Assembly (NCBI GenBank): GCA_013289835.1 | Contig: JABCZG010000028.1 | Span: 1-60,614 of the forward strand | Reading direction: 5' to 3' | DNA from: Acidobacteriota bacterium | GTDB taxonomy: Bacteria; Acidobacteriota; Terriglobia; Acidiferrales; UBA7541 | Length of the DNA: 60,614 nt | Shown here: positions 7,693-16,971 of the stretch, one piece after another | Position numbering within the stretch: position 1 is the first letter of the stretch | Layout: every line of letters starts with the position of its first letter | Translations under genes and position numbers: made by a program | The notes under the pieces: model-generated | What the model was told of the DNA's origin: nothing | What the model saw: only the letters and a program-made list of their open reading frames with translations | The model's database searches: none

Positions 7693-10600
7693 TCAATTGC
7701 CTTCGACGGGGGCGGGCTTGGGAGATGTGTCGGGAATCTTGGGCGGGGCTTCCGGTTCGACGCCGCGCCAGCCTACCGGGCGGCCGCTGACGGCTTCCTT
7801 CACGGAGCGGAAGAGCACGACGTACATGAGCTGGCGGTAGTAGAAACGCTGCAACAGCACGGGAATGAGCAGGGTCCAATCTTCCTTGCGCTCCAGGGCA
7901 AAGGCGAGCACGCAGGTGAGGATATCAATGAGCAAAAAACCGAGGAAGAAGAAGACGGAGCGCAGCAGGTCATCGTTGGTGGAATGGATTTGCGGCAGCC
8001 AGGAAGGGTGCCACTTTTCGAGCGCCCAGAGCGCGACGGAGCCGAAGAATAATAAATCGATGATGGGAGAAATGAGAGGAAGCGCAAGTTGAAAGACGAA
8101 AATGTTCGGAAGAGCGATCCAGCCGAGGGTGCCGTGCTTGGGGCGAAAGAGCGTGTCGCTGTGCTTCCAGAAGGATTGCAAGGTGCCAAAGGTCCAGCGG
8201 AAGCGCTGGCGAATGAGCTGGCTGGCTTTTTCGGGCGCTTCGGTCCAGGCGATGGCTTCTTCGTCGTAGCTGACGCGCCAGCCGAGACGGCGAATAGCGA
8301 TGGTCAGGTCGGCGTCTTCGGCGACGGTGTCGGCGGTGATGCCGCCGGCGGCTTCGATGGCTTTTTTGCGCCAGGCGCCGAGCGCTCCGGGAACGACGGT
8401 GATGCAATTCAAGAGGTCGAAGGCGCGCTTCTCCATGTTCTGGCTGGTGATGTATTCGAGGGCTTGCCAGCGGGTGAGCCAGCGCGAGCGGTTGCCGACT
8501 TTGACGTTACCGGCGACGGCGCCGACGGTGGGGTCGGAAAAATGGCGGACGAGTTTGCTGATGGCGTCGGATTCGATTTCCGTATCGGCGTCGATGGTGA
8601 CGACGACGTCCGTTTCGGCCATGGACAAGGCGAGACGCAGCGCCGCGGCTTTTCCGCGATTCACTTGATGAATGATTCGAACGCGAGGCTCGTGGGAGAA
8701 ATTCACATCCAGAAGCTCGCTGGTCTTGTCGGTGGAACCGTCATCCACGACGATAATCTGCAAGTCCGGGAAATCCGAAAGCAGGACAGACGTTACCGTC
8801 TGCACGATCACATTTTCTTCGTTGTGCGCGGGGATAAGCACGGCGACGCTCGGGGGCGGAACGGACATCACGGCATGGTCGGGGCGCAACTTTTCGATCA
8901 GCGCGAGGATGCCAATGATCAGCGCGCGGCCACTGACGAGCACGATGCCGAGGATGAAGATGGTGGCGATGCTCATTCTGGCCCAGTGATAAAGACCGAA
9001 GATGAAGCCGTCCGCGCGAGCCTCGAACTGCTCCTCGCTGGTGAGCGGAATCATGACTTGCGCGCGGGTCTTGCCGATGAGGTCGGGAACGGAAACGAAG
9101 CTGTAGCCTTGGGATCGAAGCTTGTCAATGATTTGAGAAAGGGCGAGGACCGTCTGCGTGCGGTCTCCGCCGCCGTCATGAAAAAGAATAATGTTGCCGT
9201 CACCGGCCTGGCTTATGGTGTTATCGACAATCTCCTGGGCCGAAACCTGCTTGCCATTTTCGATTTTCCAATCGTGCGGATCGATCTTCTGCCCAATGAT
9301 GAGATAGCCCATGTCCTGGGCGAGAGGAAGATGCGAGACTTCCTCGGCGTATTCGGGCTGATGGTCAATGCCAAAGGGCGGGCGGAACAAAATGGACTTC
9401 ACGCCCAGGATACTTTCGATGAGGCGCTGGGTGAGATTGAGTTCCCAGCGGATTTGGGTCGGGGAGAGATTGGGATTTTCCCAGTCCGGATGCGTGTAGG
9501 TGTGGTTGCCGATTTCGTGGCCTTCGCCGTATTCGCGCCTGAGGATGTTCGGCCACTGGCTGGCGTCCACGCCGATGACGAAAAAGGTGGCGGGGACATT
9601 TTTTTGCTTCAAGACGTCGAGGATTTTGGGGGTCCAGGTAGGGTCGGGGCCGTCGTCAAAGGTGATGGCTAGTTTTTTGGAGGCCGCGCCGAGTTGATCG
9701 ATGTGATAGGAAAGCGGGTAGGAGTCGTATTTTTCAAAGGTGAAGAGGTCGGTGGCAGCATCGTAGGTGAAGCTGCGGCTGCCGTGCTTTGGCGTGTCAA
9801 TGAAGTGCCAGACGTCGCCGTCGCCTTCGAAGATTAAATCAGGCCCCGGGGGAACATCCGCAAGCTTTTGGCGAGTGGCATCATCGGGCCGCGTGGCATC
9901 CCAGATCGGCCACATGGAAGTGTCCGAGGAGCCCAGGCGCCAGAGCGCGGTGCCCTGCACCCCCAAGCGCTCGCTAGCGCGCAGCTCGTTGTAGGCGGTC
10001 ACCGCATCAAGCATCCAGACCTGGTGGACGTGGTTGTGTTCATCGGAATAGGAGTAGTGGGGATTCAGGGAGACGGGGTCGAACTCCACCGGCGTTTCGG
10101 ATTCGTAGGCGTGCAGCAAAGCATCCTGGATGGTGAGCGATTCCGCAGACTCCTTGGCTTTTTTCCCCACTTCGGGCCAGTCGTACGCATAGTTCCCGAT
10201 GGTCACCACGATTTTCCGCGCGGGCACTACTTCGAGGACTTGGCGGAGGTTTTCGACGAACCAATCCTGGGAGGCGATGGGGCCAGGGCCGGAAGTGAGC
10301 CAGTGCTCGTCGTAGTTCATGAGTACGATGGCGTCGGCCTGCTTGCCAAAGAATTCGTAATCGTAAGCGTCGTCGCGGGCGGGGAGAGCGATCATCAGCT
10401 TGAGGCCGGCGGTGTGCAGAGAGGCGGCGAGGGCGGCGGAAAAATCCTGAAAATTGTCCTGACTGGGGTCAGGAATTTCCTCGAAGTCCACGACTATGCC
10501 GGCCTGGTGCGATTGCACGGCGTATTCGGTGAGATCGTGAACGAGGCTCTGGCGCGCGGTGGGATTCGCGAGCATTTCGGCCATTTCCTTGATGCGCCAG

Positions 10601-11163
10601 GTGGTGCCGTCATAATTGTTGACGAGGCCCATCATGGGAATTTCGACCGGAGGGTTCAGCGTTTTCATCCATTGATGAAGCTTGTCTTCTTTCAGGATGG
10701 TGATGGCTTGCGAGGCGGAGGCTTTGACGCGCTGCTGTCCGCGTTCGTAGTCCACCACGGTGATCGCGCCGTCGGCGGAAACCGCGTGCAACTGCTCGGG
10801 AAGGAGGAGGTCGATGTCTTTGTAATGCTTCTTGATGGACGCCATGCTGTTGGGGTCCCAGCTGACGAAAAATGCCGCACGCAGGGGATCGTAGCTGGCG
10901 GGAACGGTTCCGAGGTTCGCTACGCGGCGCCGGCGGCCTTCGCGAACGGCCACGGGTTTCTTTTTCGCTTTCAGCGTGAGCGGATGATAGCCGGGCTTGG
11001 TATCGGGGAGAAGACCAGCGGGAAGATCCACGCTGATTGCGATGGTAACGAAGAAATAGGCGAGCAGCAGAGTCAGCAGCACACCGGTGATTTCCATTGC
11101 GCGGCGGGTGCGGCGCCAGCGCACGCGCTCCGCGTCATAAAATATGGGTCCGCGTTCCTTCAT
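7693..11163 (-). CDS. Three-domain GH18-like / polysaccharide deacetylase / GT2 synthase fusion
   Basis: This 1156-residue membrane protein has three predicted activities. After a membrane anchor (about residues 23-45) comes a family-18 glycosidase-like domain with the motif IVVDFEEIPD near 220-230. A NodB-type deacetylase domain follows, with TFDDGPD (about 497-503), HEIGNHTYTH and RPPFG. Then, after further membrane segments, comes a processive GT2 domain with LIPAHNEE (about 771), VVDDGSTDK, IDADTE, EDADL and the QxxRW motif as RQRFRW (about 986), and C-terminal membrane helices. The architecture suggests one protein that makes, deacetylates and trims a beta-linked aminosugar polymer, with GT2 in the cytoplasm and the other two domains outside. 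That functional reading is inference; the domains are clear. A short ribosome site (AAAGG) precedes the ATG. Confidence 0.88.
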   Translation of the reverse strand: MKERGPIFYDAERVRWRRTRRAMEITGVLLTLLLAYFFVTIAISVDLPAGLLPDTKPGYHPLTLKAKKKPVAVREGRRRRVANLGTVPASYDPLRAAFFVSWDPNSMASIKKHYKDIDLLLPEQLHAVSADGAITVVDYERGQQRVKASASQAITILKEDKLHQWMKTLNPPVEIPMMGLVNNYDGTTWRIKEMAEMLANPTARQSLVHDLTEYAVQSHQAGIVVDFEEIPDPSQDNFQDFSAALAASLHTAGLKLMIALPARDDAYDYEFFGKQADAIVLMNYDEHWLTSGPGPIASQDWFVENLRQVLEVVPARKIVVTIGNYAYDWPEVGKKAKESAESLTIQDALLHAYESETPVEFDPVSLNPHYSYSDEHNHVHQVWMLDAVTAYNELRASERLGVQGTALWRLGSSDTSMWPIWDATRPDDATRQKLADVPPGPDLIFEGDGDVWHFIDTPKHGSRSFTYDAATDLFTFEKYDSYPLSYHIDQLGAASKKLAITFDDGPDPTWTPKILDVLKQKNVPATFFVIGVDASQWPNILRREYGEGHEIGNHTYTHPDWENPNLSPTQIRWELNLTQRLIESILGVKSILFRPPFGIDHQPEYAEEVSHLPLAQDMGYLIIGQKIDPHDWKIENGKQVSAQEIVDNTISQAGDGNIILFHDGGGDRTQTVLALSQIIDKLRSQGYSFVSVPDLIGKTRAQVMIPLTSEEQFEARADGFIFGLYHWARMSIATIFILGIVLVSGRALIIGILALIEKLRPDHAVMSVPPPSVAVLIPAHNEENVIVQTVTSVLLSDFPDLQIIVVDDGSTDKTSELLDVNFSHEPRVRIIHQVNRGKAAALRLALSMAETDVVVTIDADTEIESDAISKLVRHFSDPTVGAVAGNVKVGNRSRWLTRWQALEYITSQNMEKRAFDLLNCITVVPGALGAWRKKAIEAAGGITADTVAEDADLTIAIRRLGWRVSYDEEAIAWTEAPEKASQLIRQRFRWTFGTLQSFWKHSDTLFRPKHGTLGWIALPNIFVFQLALPLISPIIDLLFFGSVALWALEKWHPSWLPQIHSTNDDLLRSVFFFLGFLLIDILTCVLAFALERKEDWTLLIPVLLQRFYYRQLMYVVLFRSVKEAVSGRPVGWRGVEPEAPPKIPDTSPKPAPVEGN

Positions 11164-11264
11164 CGCACCTTTCGACCTGGCAGCACGGAAGGGAAAATAT
11201 ATCAGGCTGGGGCTGAGTCCGTCTGCTCGATTCCGTCTGCCCTATTGTAAGATGCGGGGCATTG

Positions 11265-12722
11265 ATGAGGCGAATTTTCTCGAATACCTTTGTTGCACTG
11301 GTTGCGGGCCTGTGCCTGCGGCTGTTTTTCGTGCTGAAGTATCCCGCAAGTTCCGGCGACACAATTCTCTACGATCAGATGGCCACGAATTGGCTGAAGC
11401 ACCATGTCTACGCAATGGACGTGGGCGGGACGATTACGCCGGTGGATTTGCGCATGCCGGGGTATCCGGCGTTTCTGGCGATTGTGTATGCGCTGACCGG
11501 CCGGACGGGAGAGGGCGCGCGCATTTGGGTGATGCTGGCGCAGATCGGTGTGGATCTTCTGGGATGCTTGCTGATTGCGCGGCTGGCGGAGCTCCTGGCG
11601 GCCACAACGCAGGGCGTTCCCGCTAACAAGCGTGTGCGGTCGGTCGCGTTGTGGCTGGCGGTGTTGTGCCCTTTCACGGCCAATTATTGCGCGGTGGAGT
11701 TGACGGAGGTGTTCGCTGGGTTTTGGACGGCGCTGGCGTGCTGTGCGGTCGTAGTGGCGCTGCGGCGAATTGAGAAACCTGATTTTCTGGTGAGAGGGTC
11801 GCACATGCTGCTGGGGAGGAGCGCGGAATATTCGGCGCTGGTAGCGGGATTCATCGCGGGGATGGGGACATTGTTCCGACCGGAGACGCCGCTTTTGTTG
11901 GTTGCCGCGGTGATTGTGTTTGGGGGATTGCTGTTTCGTATGCAGAGTTTCAAACGGTGGGTAACGGTGAGCCTGGCGATGGGGCTCGGTTGTTTGATGA
12001 TGCTGTCTCCTTGGGCGACACGCAATCTGATTACCCTTGGTGAGGCGCAATTTCTGGCGCCGAAAAATTCGAATTTGCCGGGGGAGCTGGTGCCGTACGG
12101 GTTCATGGCGTGGGAAAAAACCTGGCTCTATCGCATGAAGGATTGCTACCTGGTGTCGTGGAAATTGAATGGCGAGTCCATCGATGTGGAGCAAATTCCG
12201 GCGCGCGCGTTTGACACCCCGGAGGAGAAGCAGCGCGTGGCGGCTATTCTGGAGCCGTATAACAATGATTTGACGCTGACAGCGGAAGAGGATGCGGAGT
12301 TCGCGAAGCTCGCGCGGGAGCGCACGGCGCGGCATCCGCTGCGGACATATATTTCGCTGCCGGCGGCGCGCGCGGCCACGCTCTGGTTCACGCCGCGGAT
12401 TGAACTGATACCGGTTTCGGGATACGTCTTCCCGCTGCGGCAAATGCGGGAAGAAGATCCCAGGGATCAGGAAATCACGATCGTGTTTTTTGCGATCAAT
12501 TTATTTTATGTGGGACTTGGTTTGTGGAGCGGCGTCCGGCTCTGGCGATGGAGTTCAACGGCCCGGCCTGCGGTGGCATTCCTTGCTTTGTTTATTCTGA
12601 TGCGGACGGCGTTTCTGACTACGCTGGAAACACCGGAGCCGCGTTATGTGCTGGTTTGTTTTCCGGCGTTGATCGCCATGGGGGCGCAGGTGTTCGCGGG
12701 GCGGGCCGAGGTCCAGTCGTAG
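11265..12722 (+). CDS. PMT/ArnT-type membrane glycosyltransferase (GT39/GT83-like)
   Basis: This is a roughly 485-residue polytopic membrane protein with about ten hydrophobic segments. The N-terminal segment with SSGDTILYDQMATNWL holds the acidic residue expected in the first periplasmic loop of polyprenyl-phosphate-sugar-dependent transferases. The following LRMPGYPAFLAIVYALTG is also typical. It would move a sugar from a lipid carrier to an envelope acceptor. A TTG lies one codon upstream of the chosen ATG. It diverges from the GH18-deacetylase-GT2 gene, so both may serve surface glycan synthesis. The acceptor is unknown. Confidence 0.75.
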   Translation: MRRIFSNTFVALVAGLCLRLFFVLKYPASSGDTILYDQMATNWLKHHVYAMDVGGTITPVDLRMPGYPAFLAIVYALTGRTGEGARIWVMLAQIGVDLLGCLLIARLAELLAATTQGVPANKRVRSVALWLAVLCPFTANYCAVELTEVFAGFWTALACCAVVVALRRIEKPDFLVRGSHMLLGRSAEYSALVAGFIAGMGTLFRPETPLLLVAAVIVFGGLLFRMQSFKRWVTVSLAMGLGCLMMLSPWATRNLITLGEAQFLAPKNSNLPGELVPYGFMAWEKTWLYRMKDCYLVSWKLNGESIDVEQIPARAFDTPEEKQRVAAILEPYNNDLTLTAEEDAEFAKLARERTARHPLRTYISLPAARAATLWFTPRIELIPVSGYVFPLRQMREEDPRDQEITIVFFAINLFYVGLGLWSGVRLWRWSSTARPAVAFLALFILMRTAFLTTLETPEPRYVLVCFPALIAMGAQVFAGRAEVQS

Positions 12723-12762
12723 GGGCTTCCACTAGCACTCAGACTTCTCGCTTTGAAAAAGC

Positions 12763-12782
12763 GTACAGGGTAAATCCTGTAC
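12763..12782 (-). terminator. Terminator-like palindrome between convergent genes
   Basis: GTACAGG (12763-12769) pairs with CCTGTAC (12776-12782). On the minus strand the stem is followed by GCTTTTTC, and on the plus strand by TGCTACTTTT. It separates the convergent membrane glycosyltransferase and CDF transporter genes and may act in both directions. It also resembles the REP-like palindrome family. Confidence 0.45.
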
Positions 12783-12784
12783 TG

Positions 12785-14209
12785 CTACTTTTCCTCGAAG
12801 GGTTCAGGATGGATGGTGACACGATTGATTTGCGGGAATCTTTCTTTGACGCGGTCTTCGAGGGCGGCGGTCACATCGTGGATTTGAGTGATGGGCAGGG
12901 CGCCCTTCATGGTGCAGTGGCAGGAGACGAGAATGTGGTGTTCGACCTGGCGGACACGAACGTCGTGACAGTTCACCAGTTCGTCGAATTCGAGGGGCAA
13001 GCCGTTCAGAAATTCCTCGACGGCGCGGGAGAGCTGCTTCATTTCGCCGATGCCGGTGTCGGGAGTGGCGATGTGGCGTCCCAGCGGCTCGATGTGAATG
13101 TTGACTTCCACGGGGCCGTCGCGGAGTTCGCGAATTTCTTCTTCGAGGGCGCTGGCCTGGCGATGCGCGTCGCGCAGGCTTAGATTTTCATCCACTTCGA
13201 GATGCAGTTCGATGAAGAGGCGGCCATCCTGCTGGAGCGCGCTGACGTCATGGATGGCGAGGCCGATGCGCTGAGCCACGGCACGAATGGCTTCGAACAA
13301 ATGCTCGCCCTGCGGGGCGCGTGGTTCGGCGTGGACCATCACGTCGGAGGGAACAATTTCGTTGATGCGCTTTTCGATGGCGTCGCTGAGAGCGTGGACT
13401 TGCTCAAGGCTGGCGGTGCGCGCCACGCTGACGGTGGCGTCCACGAAGTGGCGATTGCCGGCGCGGCGGACGCGCACGCGATCGACGTCCAGAACGCCGT
13501 CCATACGAGCGACAGCGCGGGCGATTTCCTGCTGCAAGCCTTCGGGCGCAGCGTCCAGTAAGGCGTCGAGTGTGCGGCGGCCGAGTTGCGCGCCGACCCA
13601 GAGAATGACGGCGGCGACGGCAAGACCAGCGAGAGCATCGGCGTAAGCGAGCCAGGGCAGATTCCAAGTTTCGCCGGCCCAAACGAGGGCGATGCCGGCG
13701 ATGACCACGATGGTGCTCCAGACGTCGGTGGAGAAATGCAGGGCGTCGGCTTCGAGCGCGTCGCTGGAATATTTTTTTGCGACGTTGGTGAGGGCGCGCG
13801 CGCGCGTCATGTCAATGGAGAGCGCGACGAGGAGCACGAGGATGGCGGTTATGCTGGGTTGAATGTGCACGCTGCGGAAAAAGAGGCGCGCGAAGGCTTC
13901 GTAGATGATGTAGAAGGCGGTCAGGGCCAGCAGAGCGGTCTCGACGAAGGCAGAGAAATTTTCGAACTTGCCATGGCCGTAGGGGTGGCGCTCATCGGCG
14001 GGCTGGTCGGAGACGCGCACGGAGAGAAAGGTGATGATGGCGGCGATCAGATCGAGGCTGGAGTGCAGAGCTTCCGAGAGGACGCCCAAGCTGCCTGTGC
14101 GGACGACGAGAAACGTCTTGAGGGAGACCAAGAGCAAAGCGGAACCAACGCTCAAAAGCGCGGCGCGCTTCTTTTCGCGGCCTTCCTCGATGTGGGCCAA
14201 GGTTTCCAC
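12785..14209 (-). CDS. Cation diffusion facilitator (CDF) transporter with extended C-terminus
   Basis: This is a 474-residue metal/proton antiporter of the CDF family for Zn, Fe, Co or similar divalent metals at the inner membrane. Six membrane helices occupy about residues 15-205. Metal-site motifs are HSSLD, DERHPYGHGKFE and ADALHFSTDVWS. The C-terminal soluble part is about 265 residues long instead of the usual ~90. It appears to hold three tandem ZT-dimer-like ferredoxin domains, each ending in a similar strand (VMVHAEP, NIHIEP, TIHPEP). Start is GTG at 14209. No metal-responsive regulator lies beside it. Confidence 0.88.
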   Translation of the reverse strand: METLAHIEEGREKKRAALLSVGSALLLVSLKTFLVVRTGSLGVLSEALHSSLDLIAAIITFLSVRVSDQPADERHPYGHGKFENFSAFVETALLALTAFYIIYEAFARLFFRSVHIQPSITAILVLLVALSIDMTRARALTNVAKKYSSDALEADALHFSTDVWSTIVVIAGIALVWAGETWNLPWLAYADALAGLAVAAVILWVGAQLGRRTLDALLDAAPEGLQQEIARAVARMDGVLDVDRVRVRRAGNRHFVDATVSVARTASLEQVHALSDAIEKRINEIVPSDVMVHAEPRAPQGEHLFEAIRAVAQRIGLAIHDVSALQQDGRLFIELHLEVDENLSLRDAHRQASALEEEIRELRDGPVEVNIHIEPLGRHIATPDTGIGEMKQLSRAVEEFLNGLPLEFDELVNCHDVRVRQVEHHILVSCHCTMKGALPITQIHDVTAALEDRVKERFPQINRVTIHPEPFEEK

Positions 14210-14374
14210 AGCCCGCCTAGACTACCTTAAGTCGGCATTTTTCCTGAGTCGCGAGCATCCGCGCGGATCGGCTGACCAGCCGGGGCGGCAAACGTGCGAA
14301 GAATCGGAATCGCAGGAATTTTCACCTTCGGGGACTCCATGTTTGTTGCGCTGTTTGATTTTCGGCTTTTACAC

Positions 14375-14380
14375 TATACT
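14375..14380 (+). promoter_or_regulatory. Candidate -10 element for the M1 peptidase gene
   Basis: TATACT at 14375-14380 sits about 40 bp before the preferred GTG start at 14420. No convincing -35 element is spaced 16-18 bp upstream, so this is a weak call. It supports the downstream start over the ATG codons at 14294 and 14339. Confidence 0.3.
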
Positions 14381-14419
14381 GGCGCTAGTTCTTCAAACAT
14401 CAAGTTATCGGGAGACAAC

Positions 14420-16912
14420 GTGCGAATCCGATGCCCGCGCGTCCTTTTTCTCAGTACTCTGCCTTGCGATTACCAAGATGGGCGCACCTTGCCTGGCCAC
14501 AACGCACCCGCGGGACCTTCGCGAAGCTACTCAGGAATCATCCTCCGGGTGACAGCGATTCTCCTGGTGTTCGTCTCCCTTGCGCGGGCGCAGTCTGGAG
14601 CGAATTCCGATCCTACTTACGTGGCTCTGCGGAATCAGGGATTGGGAAATGAAGCCGTCCGTGTGACGAATTTCGATCTGAAGCGGGACGCGGGAACGTT
14701 TCGCCTGCTATCGGGGACGATTTGCTTTGTTCCTCCCGTGAATGGAAAGGTGACCGGCGGGGTATTCGCGGGCGACGGCATCTTCCTGCTTACGCCTCCG
14801 AATGAAGCGGAGCGCAAAAGCCTTGCGTTTCTGAGCAAAGAGGTGGAATTCAACGAAAAATTCGAAAGGCTGGTTTTGCGTTTTACGGACTCGACGTACG
14901 AGGAGGTCAAGAAGGCGGGCACGACTACCACTGAAAGCTGTGATGCCGGAATGCTCAAGGACAGCCAGACCACGATGCGCCGCAGAATAAAACACAATCT
15001 GGAGATAGAGATTCTGGGCGAGGTGCTGAGTCCCGAGCCGCGGGGGATATTCGTTGCCTTCATCCACGGGAAGCGCTACGACGATAAGGAAATCTATTCG
15101 CTGGACCCGAATCAGGACAGGGATCAAGTGGACTTCTGGACCTACGACGAGAACAAGTGGGGCGATTGGGCTTCCTTCAACTTTACAGAGCGCCACACAA
15201 AGGACTCCGTCGGCAGAAACATCAAAATTGAGCATCACATGCTGGACACGTCGTTCGAAAAGAGCGGCGAGCTCACCGGCAAAGCTTCCACCACTTTTAT
15301 TTCGCTTCGCAACGGATTGCGAGTCGTTCCGTTCTCGCTCTTCCACACGCTGCGGGTTCAGTCCGTCTCCGCGGATGGCCAGCCGCTCTCCTTCATACAA
15401 GAGGAAAAAAACGAAGATTCGGATTTCGCGGTGATCCTCCCGAAGCCGCTGGCGGCAGGCGAGAAGTTCACCATCACGACGACCTATAAGGGGAAGGACG
15501 CGGTCACCAACGAGGGCGGCGGGAACTATTTCCCGGTGGCGCGTCAGGACTGGTATCCGAATAGCACGGCCTCGGGGCTGGGGGAATATGCCAGCTACGA
15601 CATGACCTTTCGAATTCCCAAGGGAATGAAGATCGCGGCGACGGGCGCGCGGATCAGCGATGCGAACGAAGGCGGCCAAAACGTCAGCGTGTGGAAGAGC
15701 GAGGCGCCGCAAACGGTAGCCGGATTCAATTTCGGGAGATTCAAGGTTGAGGAAGCGAAGCTAACCAAGCCCGAGATGGATATTCAGTCGTTTGCAAATG
15801 AGGAACCACCCGGCTGGGTTGACGCCCTGCAGCACGTCGCAAACGGCGACTTGCCGGGACAAAGCGCTATGACTGGAGTGGCCCTGGGTTCGATGAGCAC
15901 GACGTCCCTCAACAAGAAGGCGCTGGCCGAAGGCGAGCTCGCGGTCCAACTCTACACGGACTATTTCGGGCCATCGCAGTTCACACACTTGCAGATTACG
16001 CAGCAGACGGCGTGCAACTTCGGCCAATCGTGGCCCAGCCTGGTGTGGATTCCGATCTGCTATTACTTCGACACAACGGTGCGGCACCAACTGGGGATGG
16101 ATTGGGGCGATCGCGGCTATTGGAAGGTGGTTACGCCGCACGAAGTCGCGCATCAGTGGTGGGGACACACGGTGGGCTTCAGTTCCGGGCGCGATCAGTG
16201 GATGAGCGAAGGATTCGCGGAGATGTCCGCATCGCTTTATCTGAGCATGGTTGAAAAAGATCAGAAGAAGTTCCTCAAGTTTTGGAGCGATGAACGAGAA
16301 TTACTTCTCGAACGCGACCCGCAGGGTTACCGGGCCATTGATGCCGGCCCGCTCACGATGGGATACCGCGCCAGCAATTCGCGCACGGGCGGGGGCATCA
16401 CGCGGCGGCTGATTTATCCAAAGGGCGCGTACGTGCTGCAAATGATCCGCATGATGATGTTTGACAACCGCGAGGGAGACAAACAGTTCAGGGAGACCAT
16501 GAAGGATTTCGTCAACACCTATCGCGGAAGAGCCGCCACGACGGAAGACTTCAAGGCGATGGTGGAAAAGCACATGACGCGCGCGATGGACCTGGACGGG
16601 AACCACAGGATGGACTGGTTCTTCAACCAGTATGTGTATGGCACAGGAATCACGCAGTATGTTTTTCGGGCGTCGGTAGAGGCGACTCCCGACGGGAAGA
16701 CGCATGTGAAGGGAGAACTTACGCGGACAGGCGTCCCTGAATCATGGAAGGATGTTGTGCCCATCTATGCGCGCCTGGGGGATAAGACCTTCCGGTTAGG
16801 AACGCTCGGCGTGACGCATCCTACCGAGCCGCTGGATTTCACGCTGCCGGGAAAATTTGACCGCATCACGATCAACGATTACGCCGATCTGCTGACGGAC
16901 ATGAAGCAGTGA
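14420..16912 (+). CDS. Secreted M1-family zinc metallopeptidase
   Basis: This is an aminopeptidase N-like exported peptidase of about 830 residues from the preferred start. The zinc site is HEVAHQWWGH (about residues 574-583) with the third ligand in WMSEGFAEM about 18 residues on. A typical downstream Tyr region and a beta-rich N-terminal half are also present. A hydrophobic export segment (VTAILLVFVSLARA) lies about 45-55 residues into the frame. I chose the GTG at 14420 because GGGAG sits 5 nt before it, though a GTG at 14549 would put the signal peptide right at the N-terminus. The frame stays open back to 14294. Substrate is unknown. It is convergent with the exported TldD-PmbA-MsrB operon. 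Confidence 0.85.
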   Translation: MRIRCPRVLFLSTLPCDYQDGRTLPGHNAPAGPSRSYSGIILRVTAILLVFVSLARAQSGANSDPTYVALRNQGLGNEAVRVTNFDLKRDAGTFRLLSGTICFVPPVNGKVTGGVFAGDGIFLLTPPNEAERKSLAFLSKEVEFNEKFERLVLRFTDSTYEEVKKAGTTTTESCDAGMLKDSQTTMRRRIKHNLEIEILGEVLSPEPRGIFVAFIHGKRYDDKEIYSLDPNQDRDQVDFWTYDENKWGDWASFNFTERHTKDSVGRNIKIEHHMLDTSFEKSGELTGKASTTFISLRNGLRVVPFSLFHTLRVQSVSADGQPLSFIQEEKNEDSDFAVILPKPLAAGEKFTITTTYKGKDAVTNEGGGNYFPVARQDWYPNSTASGLGEYASYDMTFRIPKGMKIAATGARISDANEGGQNVSVWKSEAPQTVAGFNFGRFKVEEAKLTKPEMDIQSFANEEPPGWVDALQHVANGDLPGQSAMTGVALGSMSTTSLNKKALAEGELAVQLYTDYFGPSQFTHLQITQQTACNFGQSWPSLVWIPICYYFDTTVRHQLGMDWGDRGYWKVVTPHEVAHQWWGHTVGFSSGRDQWMSEGFAEMSASLYLSMVEKDQKKFLKFWSDERELLLERDPQGYRAIDAGPLTMGYRASNSRTGGGITRRLIYPKGAYVLQMIRMMMFDNREGDKQFRETMKDFVNTYRGRAATTEDFKAMVEKHMTRAMDLDGNHRMDWFFNQYVYGTGITQYVFRASVEATPDGKTHVKGELTRTGVPESWKDVVPIYARLGDKTFRLGTLGVTHPTEPLDFTLPGKFDRITINDYADLLTDMKQ

Positions 16913-16971
16913 CGGGACCGGGGCGGGATGAGCATTTCTATCGCTGACGTTTTTTGTTCGGACGAACTACT

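Noticed and set aside
8089..11250. Long plus-strand frames (527 and 460 codons) opposite the GH18-deacetylase-GT2 gene
   Set aside because: The minus-strand protein has clear catalytic motifs throughout; the opposite frames have none.
11202..12443. 413-codon minus-strand frame over the membrane glycosyltransferase
   Set aside because: Arg/Gln/His-rich translation with no motif, opposite a clear membrane protein.
16956..16967. Short GTTCG/CGAAC palindrome between the M1 peptidase and msrB
   Set aside because: Five-base arms with no following T tract on either strand; too weak to call a terminator.
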